Source: an uncultured Eubacteriales bacterium (lineage in GTDB: Bacteria > Bacillota > Clostridia > Oscillospirales > Oscillospiraceae). From it: a stretch of 7,826 nt of DNA. The notes under the pieces were generated by a model. That model did not search any database, was not told the DNA's origin, and saw nothing but the letters and a program-made list of their open reading frames with translations. Every line of letters begins with the position of its first letter. The stretch's first letter is position 1. The stretch covers positions 1 through 7,826 of the forward strand of contig URLT01000080.1 in the NCBI GenBank assembly GCA_900548795.1, written 5' to 3'. The position numbers and the translations under genes were made by a program. Below are positions 6,852 through 7,826 of this stretch, piece after piece.

Positions 6852-7703
6852 GGTTTTCACGGCAAAGCAGCGCACGCCCTGCTCGCTGACGGTCTGCCAC
6901 GCGGCGCAGGCAGCCTGCTCCGACGGAAACAGCCCGAAGACGACCGAGCCGCTGCCGGTCATCTGCGCGCCGAGCGCGCCGCAGCTCAGCAGCAGGGACT
7001 TCAGCTCGGAAAGCTCCGGATGCGCCGGGAGCGCCGCCGCCTCAAAAACGTTGCACAGCAGCCGCCCGATCTGCGCGGCGTCGTTGTCCGCAAGGGCGCG
7101 GCACATGGCCTGTGTATCCGGCCGGCGCGCAGGCTCAACGCGGTCGAGCGCGGCAAACAGCTCCGGCGTGGAGCAGGCCGTCTCGGGCTTGCAGAGCACG
7201 AACCAAAGCTCCGGCGCGTCGGCAAGCCGCTCGAGGCGCTCCCCTCGCCCGCGTGCCAGCGCCGTGCCGCCGCGCACGCAGAAGGGCACGTCCGAGCCAA
7301 GCGTCCCGGCCAGATGCAGCAGCGCCTCGTCGGAAAGCGGGCGGTCATAGAGCCGGTTCAGCGCCCGCAGCACAGCCGCGGCATCCGCGCTGCCCCCGGC
7401 CAGCCCCGCCTGCGTGGGAATGCGCTTGCGCAGGCGGATGGTCAGCCCGTCCGGCTCGAGCCGCGCGGCGCGGAAAAACGCCTCGGCGGCGCGCCACGCC
7501 AGATTGCGCGCATCATTCGGCACGCCCGGAGCATCGCATTCCAGCCTCCACGGCGCGCGCGTCTGCGTCAGGATACCGACGTCGTCGCAGAGCGAGACCG
7601 TCTGCATCACGCTGACCAGCTCGTGATAGCCGTCCGGCCGTTTGCCCAGCACGTCGAGCGTCAGGTTCAGCTTGGCATAGGCCGGCTCCCAAAGCGTGTT
7701 CAC
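6846..7703 (-). CDS. ispE: 4-diphosphocytidyl-2-C-methyl-D-erythritol kinase (IspE)
   Basis: IspE is a cytosolic GHMP-family kinase. It phosphorylates the 2-hydroxyl of CDP-methylerythritol with ATP, the fourth step of the MEP pathway to isopentenyl diphosphate. The 285 residues match the family length (283 in E. coli). The N-terminal substrate block AKLNLTLDVLGKRPDGYHEL (10-29) carries the catalytic lysine K11. The glycine-rich ATP loop PTQAGLAGGSADAA is at 96-109, GSDVPFC (136-142) holds the catalytic aspartate D138, and the C-terminal GHMP block GAQMTGSGSVVFG is at 245-257. The start is a GTG whose last bases form part of the preceding gene's stop (GTGA), and the protein then begins in the usual family position. 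The overlap suggests co-transcription with the upstream gene. All key residues are present. Confidence 0.97.
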   Translation of the reverse strand: MNTLWEPAYAKLNLTLDVLGKRPDGYHELVSVMQTVSLCDDVGILTQTRAPWRLECDAPGVPNDARNLAWRAAEAFFRAARLEPDGLTIRLRKRIPTQAGLAGGSADAAAVLRALNRLYDRPLSDEALLHLAGTLGSDVPFCVRGGTALARGRGERLERLADAPELWFVLCKPETACSTPELFAALDRVEPARRPDTQAMCRALADNDAAQIGRLLCNVFEAAALPAHPELSELKSLLLSCGALGAQMTGSGSVVFGLFPSEQAACAAWQTVSEQGVRCFAVKTV

Positions 7704-7826
7704 TTGATCCTTCTTCCCTCGAGGTAGTAGCGCTTCTCGCGGCTGTGACCCATGGAGAAGGTCTTGCGCGGGAGAATGCCGTCGGCGATGACGCCGCGGA
7801 AGAGCTGGCTCATTTCCATGGCCGGG
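7700..7826 (-). CDS. C-terminal end of an unidentified protein (possibly DUF1015 family)
   Basis: An open frame enters from the right edge and ends at a TGA that shares bases with the ispE GTG start. About 41 residues are visible, including MSQLFRGVIADGILPRK, then TFSMGHSREKRYYLEGRR near the end. The four-base overlap with ispE and the codon use, which resembles the neighbours, support a real co-transcribed gene and not chance. The LPRKTFSMGH and EKRYYLE segments remind me of the C-terminus of clostridial DUF1015 proteins (function unknown), but I hold this from memory and cannot test it. Two ATGs lie near the edge, so a tiny separate ORF is possible. A longer gene cut by the window is more likely. 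Confidence 0.6.
   Translation of the reverse strand, partial: PAMEMSQLFRGVIADGILPRKTFSMGHSREKRYYLEGRRIK
7708..7713 (-). promoter_or_regulatory. Ribosome binding site of ispE
   Basis: The minus strand reads GAAGGA, 4 bases before the GTG start of ispE and within the last codons of the upstream gene. Spacing is short but a wider purine run (GAGGGAAGAAGGA) extends upstream. It supports the GTG start. Confidence 0.55.

Noticed and set aside
6787..6900. Upstream extension of spoIIR to ATGs at 6813 or 6900.
   Set aside because: The longest version would overlap ispE by 55 bases and bury the signal segment behind 38 extra residues. The 6813 ATG falls at the predicted start of transcription with no room for a ribosome binding site.
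1..7826. Search for CRISPR arrays, insertion sequences, tRNA or rRNA genes, or a foreign gene cassette.
   Set aside because: Coding sequence fills nearly the whole window with uniform base composition. I saw no direct-repeat arrays, transposase-like frames, or cloverleaf-like sequence in the two short gaps.

Overview
The window is strongly GC-rich, with G or C at most third codon positions. Every gene I can support reads on the minus strand, so transcription runs from high to low coordinates. The order is: the tail of an unidentified gene (7826 to 7700), ispE (7703 to 6846), spoIIR (6786 to 6163), addB (6120 to 2848), and addA (2855 to the left edge, where it is cut off). A forespore signalling gene (spoIIR) beside the Firmicutes-type AddAB recombination nuclease points to an endospore-forming Clostridia lineage. 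The high GC and the style of the AddB sequence suggest a GC-rich Oscillospiraceae/Ruminococcaceae-like bacterium. That placement is inference.

Layout. The genes are tightly packed. The unidentified gene and ispE share 4 bases (GTGA), and addB and addA share 8 bases (ATGGCTGA). Only two short gaps exist. One is 59 bases between ispE and spoIIR; the other is 42 bases between spoIIR and addB. Each gap, with the end of the gene before it, carries a promoter candidate. In front of spoIIR there is a good match to the forespore sigma-F (or sigma-G) pattern, with its -35 element lying on the ispE stop codon. In front of addB there is an extended TATAAT box of the vegetative sigma-A type, with its -35 element inside the last codons of spoIIR. 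The co-directional row is therefore probably several transcription units: housekeeping ispE, sporulation-specific spoIIR, and constitutive addBA.

Functions. IspE makes an intermediate of the MEP isoprenoid pathway. SpoIIR is the secreted forespore signal that triggers pro-sigma-E processing in the mother cell. AddB and AddA form the double-strand-break resection helicase-nuclease (the RecBCD counterpart). AddA has all the helicase motifs expected in its visible part, but its C-terminal nuclease domain lies beyond the window. AddB keeps its nuclease residues and its four iron-sulfur cysteines, but it lacks the N-terminal Walker A motif usual for the family. That is the most interesting protein-level observation here.

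There are no RNA genes, mobile elements, CRISPR arrays or long non-coding stretches. I see no sign of an undescribed multi-gene system; this looks like ordinary chromosomal core sequence with a few details worth checking.
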